From positions 1 through 64,000 of the forward strand of contig CAVROT010000003.1 of the NCBI GenBank assembly GCA_963722905.1: a stretch of 64,000 nt of DNA. The letters are read 5' to 3'. Of this stretch, positions 63,017 to 64,000 are shown piece after piece. Position numbers and translations under genes: made by a program. This stretch comes from CAVROT01 sp963722905. Its GTDB lineage: Bacteria > Pseudomonadota > Alphaproteobacteria > Rhodobacterales > Rhodobacteraceae. How positions within the stretch are numbered: the stretch's first letter is position 1; each line of letters begins with the position of its first letter. Below the pieces are notes generated by a model, which searched no databases, had not been told where the DNA came from, and worked only from the letters and a program-made list of their open reading frames with translations.

Positions 63017-64000
63017 GTGACCGACACCGCCGATCCACCCCCGCCAGGGGAGCCGCCCGTCGATCCTCCGGCCGCGCCGGACGGCCCGACGCAGGCCCTG
63101 TCGGAGGCGATCGGCAGCCGCTATCTGACCTATGCGCTGTCGACCATCATGCACCGCGCCCTGCCCGACGCCCGCGACGGGCTGAAGCCGGTGCACCGCC
63201 GCATCCTCTACGCCATGCGAGAGCTGCGGCTGGGCCCGACGGGCGGCTTTCGCAAGTCGGCGAAGATCAGCGGCGACGTGATGGGCAACTACCACCCGCA
63301 CGGCGACGGGGCGATCTACGACGCCATGGCGCGTCTGGCGCAGGACTTCACCATCCGCTACCCGCTGGTGGACGGGCAGGGCAACTTCGGCAACATCGAC
63401 GGCGACAACCCCGCGGCCAGCCGCTACACCGAGGCGCGCATGACGGCCGCCGCGCAAGCCCTTCTGGACGGGCTGGACGAGGACGCCGTCGACTTCCGCG
63501 ACAACTACGACGGCACGCTGCGCGAACCCGTGGTGCTGCCCGCGGCGTTCCCAAACCTGCTGGCCAACGGGTCCTCGGGCATCGCGGTGGGCATGGCCAC
63601 CAACATCCCGCCCCACAACGTGGCCGAGCTGATCGACGCCTGCCTGCACATGATCCGCACGCCCGACTGCCGCGACGACACGCTGCTGGCCTATGTGAAG
63701 GGGCCCGATTTCCCCACCGGCGGCACCATCGTGGAGCCGCCAGCGTCCATGGCCGAAGCCTATCGCACCGGACGCGGGGCGTTCCGCCTGCGCGCGAAGT
63801 GGGAGGTCGAAGATCTGGGCCGCGGCCAGTGGCAGATCGTCGTGACCGAGATTCCCTATCAGGTCCCCAAGTCGCGCCTGATCGAGAAGCTGGCCGAGCT
63901 GATCGCCAGCCGCCGCATCCCCCTCTTCGGGGACGTGCGCGACGAGAGCGCCGACGACGTGCGCCTGGTGATCGAGCCGCGGTCGCGCACGGTGGACGCC
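63017..64000 (+). CDS. parC: DNA topoisomerase IV subunit A, 3' end outside window
   Basis: The first 328 codons of ParC, the DNA-breaking subunit of topoisomerase IV that unlinks daughter chromosomes. Conserved: RYLTYALSTIMHRALPDARD, GLKPVHRRILYAM, KSAKISGDVMGNYHPHGD (quinolone-binding helix) and the catalytic Tyr in ASRYTEARM. Starts at GTG 63017 after a Pro-rich lead. The N-terminal form distinguishes it from GyrA. Divergent from the SH3 gene. Confidence 0.95.
   Translation, partial: MTDTADPPPPGEPPVDPPAAPDGPTQALSEAIGSRYLTYALSTIMHRALPDARDGLKPVHRRILYAMRELRLGPTGGFRKSAKISGDVMGNYHPHGDGAIYDAMARLAQDFTIRYPLVDGQGNFGNIDGDNPAASRYTEARMTAAAQALLDGLDEDAVDFRDNYDGTLREPVVLPAAFPNLLANGSSGIAVGMATNIPPHNVAELIDACLHMIRTPDCRDDTLLAYVKGPDFPTGGTIVEPPASMAEAYRTGRGAFRLRAKWEVEDLGRGQWQIVVTEIPYQVPKSRLIEKLAELIASRRIPLFGDVRDESADDVRLVIEPRSRTVDA

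Overview
The window is 64 kb of high-GC alphaproteobacterial chromosome. Gene content and order point to Rhodobacterales (Roseobacter/Paracoccaceae lineage): metK preceded by a SAM/SAH-type riboswitch, the miaB-phoH-ybeY-corC-lnt-metK order, irr divergent from fabA-fabB-fabI, pckA divergent from chvI-chvG-hprK-manX-ptsH, and the small membrane protein-pduO-etfB-etfA-hbd series. No rRNA, CRISPR array, prophage or complete insertion sequence was seen. One tRNA gene (Pro, CGG) is present.

Layout. 1-8.7 kb: minus-strand housekeeping genes (metK, lnt, corC, ybeY, phoH, miaB) and the Fur-family regulator irr, which carries an apparent one-base frameshift. 8.9-13.1 kb: fabA, fabB and fabI for unsaturated fatty acid synthesis. 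FabA and fabB are separated by a 1.7 kb lower-GC island holding a DUF5677 gene split by an inverted, broken acetyltransferase fragment. 13.2-18.3 kb: a Rieske/FAD reductase, an HWE histidine kinase and a glycerate 2-kinase. 18.3-33.5 kb: a large galactoside catabolic locus. It has an ABC sugar importer (ATPase divergent and frameshifted), GH4 alpha-galactosidase, DgoK, DgoA, an SMP-30 lactonase, GH42 beta-galactosidase, aldose epimerase and a TRAP permease pair. A glycosyltransferase and a sulfotransferase gene sit inside it. 33.8-37.2 kb: an IolC-DUF2090 fusion, a HalD/BesD-like 2-oxoglutarate oxygenase and an unrecognised ORF. 37.9-50.8 kb: tRNA-Pro, an FAH-family protein, rplY, an MFS carrier, an amylosucrase-like GH13, lldD, a Tat-exported nitroreductase with marR, trpA, a YqaE-like peptide, ychF, recO and tauE. 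50.9-56.5 kb: pckA and the chvI/chvG/hprK/manX/ptsH regulatory cluster, with a decayed rapZ remnant and a ChvG lacking its periplasmic sensor domain. 56.6-64 kb: hbd, a DUF6473 gene, etfA, etfB, pduO, a small membrane protein, an SDR, an SH3 protein and the start of parC.

How the genes work together. The sugar locus would import alpha- and beta-galactosides, hydrolyse them, and feed galactose through galactonolactone and 2-keto-3-deoxygalactonate (De Ley-Doudoroff route) to pyruvate and glyceraldehyde 3-phosphate. Galactose dehydrogenase, galactonate dehydratase, a regulator and the TRAP binding protein are not in this window. The pckA/chv/PTS cluster is a carbon and envelope-stress control module, apparently remodelled by gene loss.

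A recurring theme is single-base lesions that break otherwise well-conserved genes (irr, the ABC ATPase, dgoK and the acetyltransferase fragment; ptsH also lacks a normal start codon). These are either true decay or residual indel errors in the assembly. Raw reads would decide.
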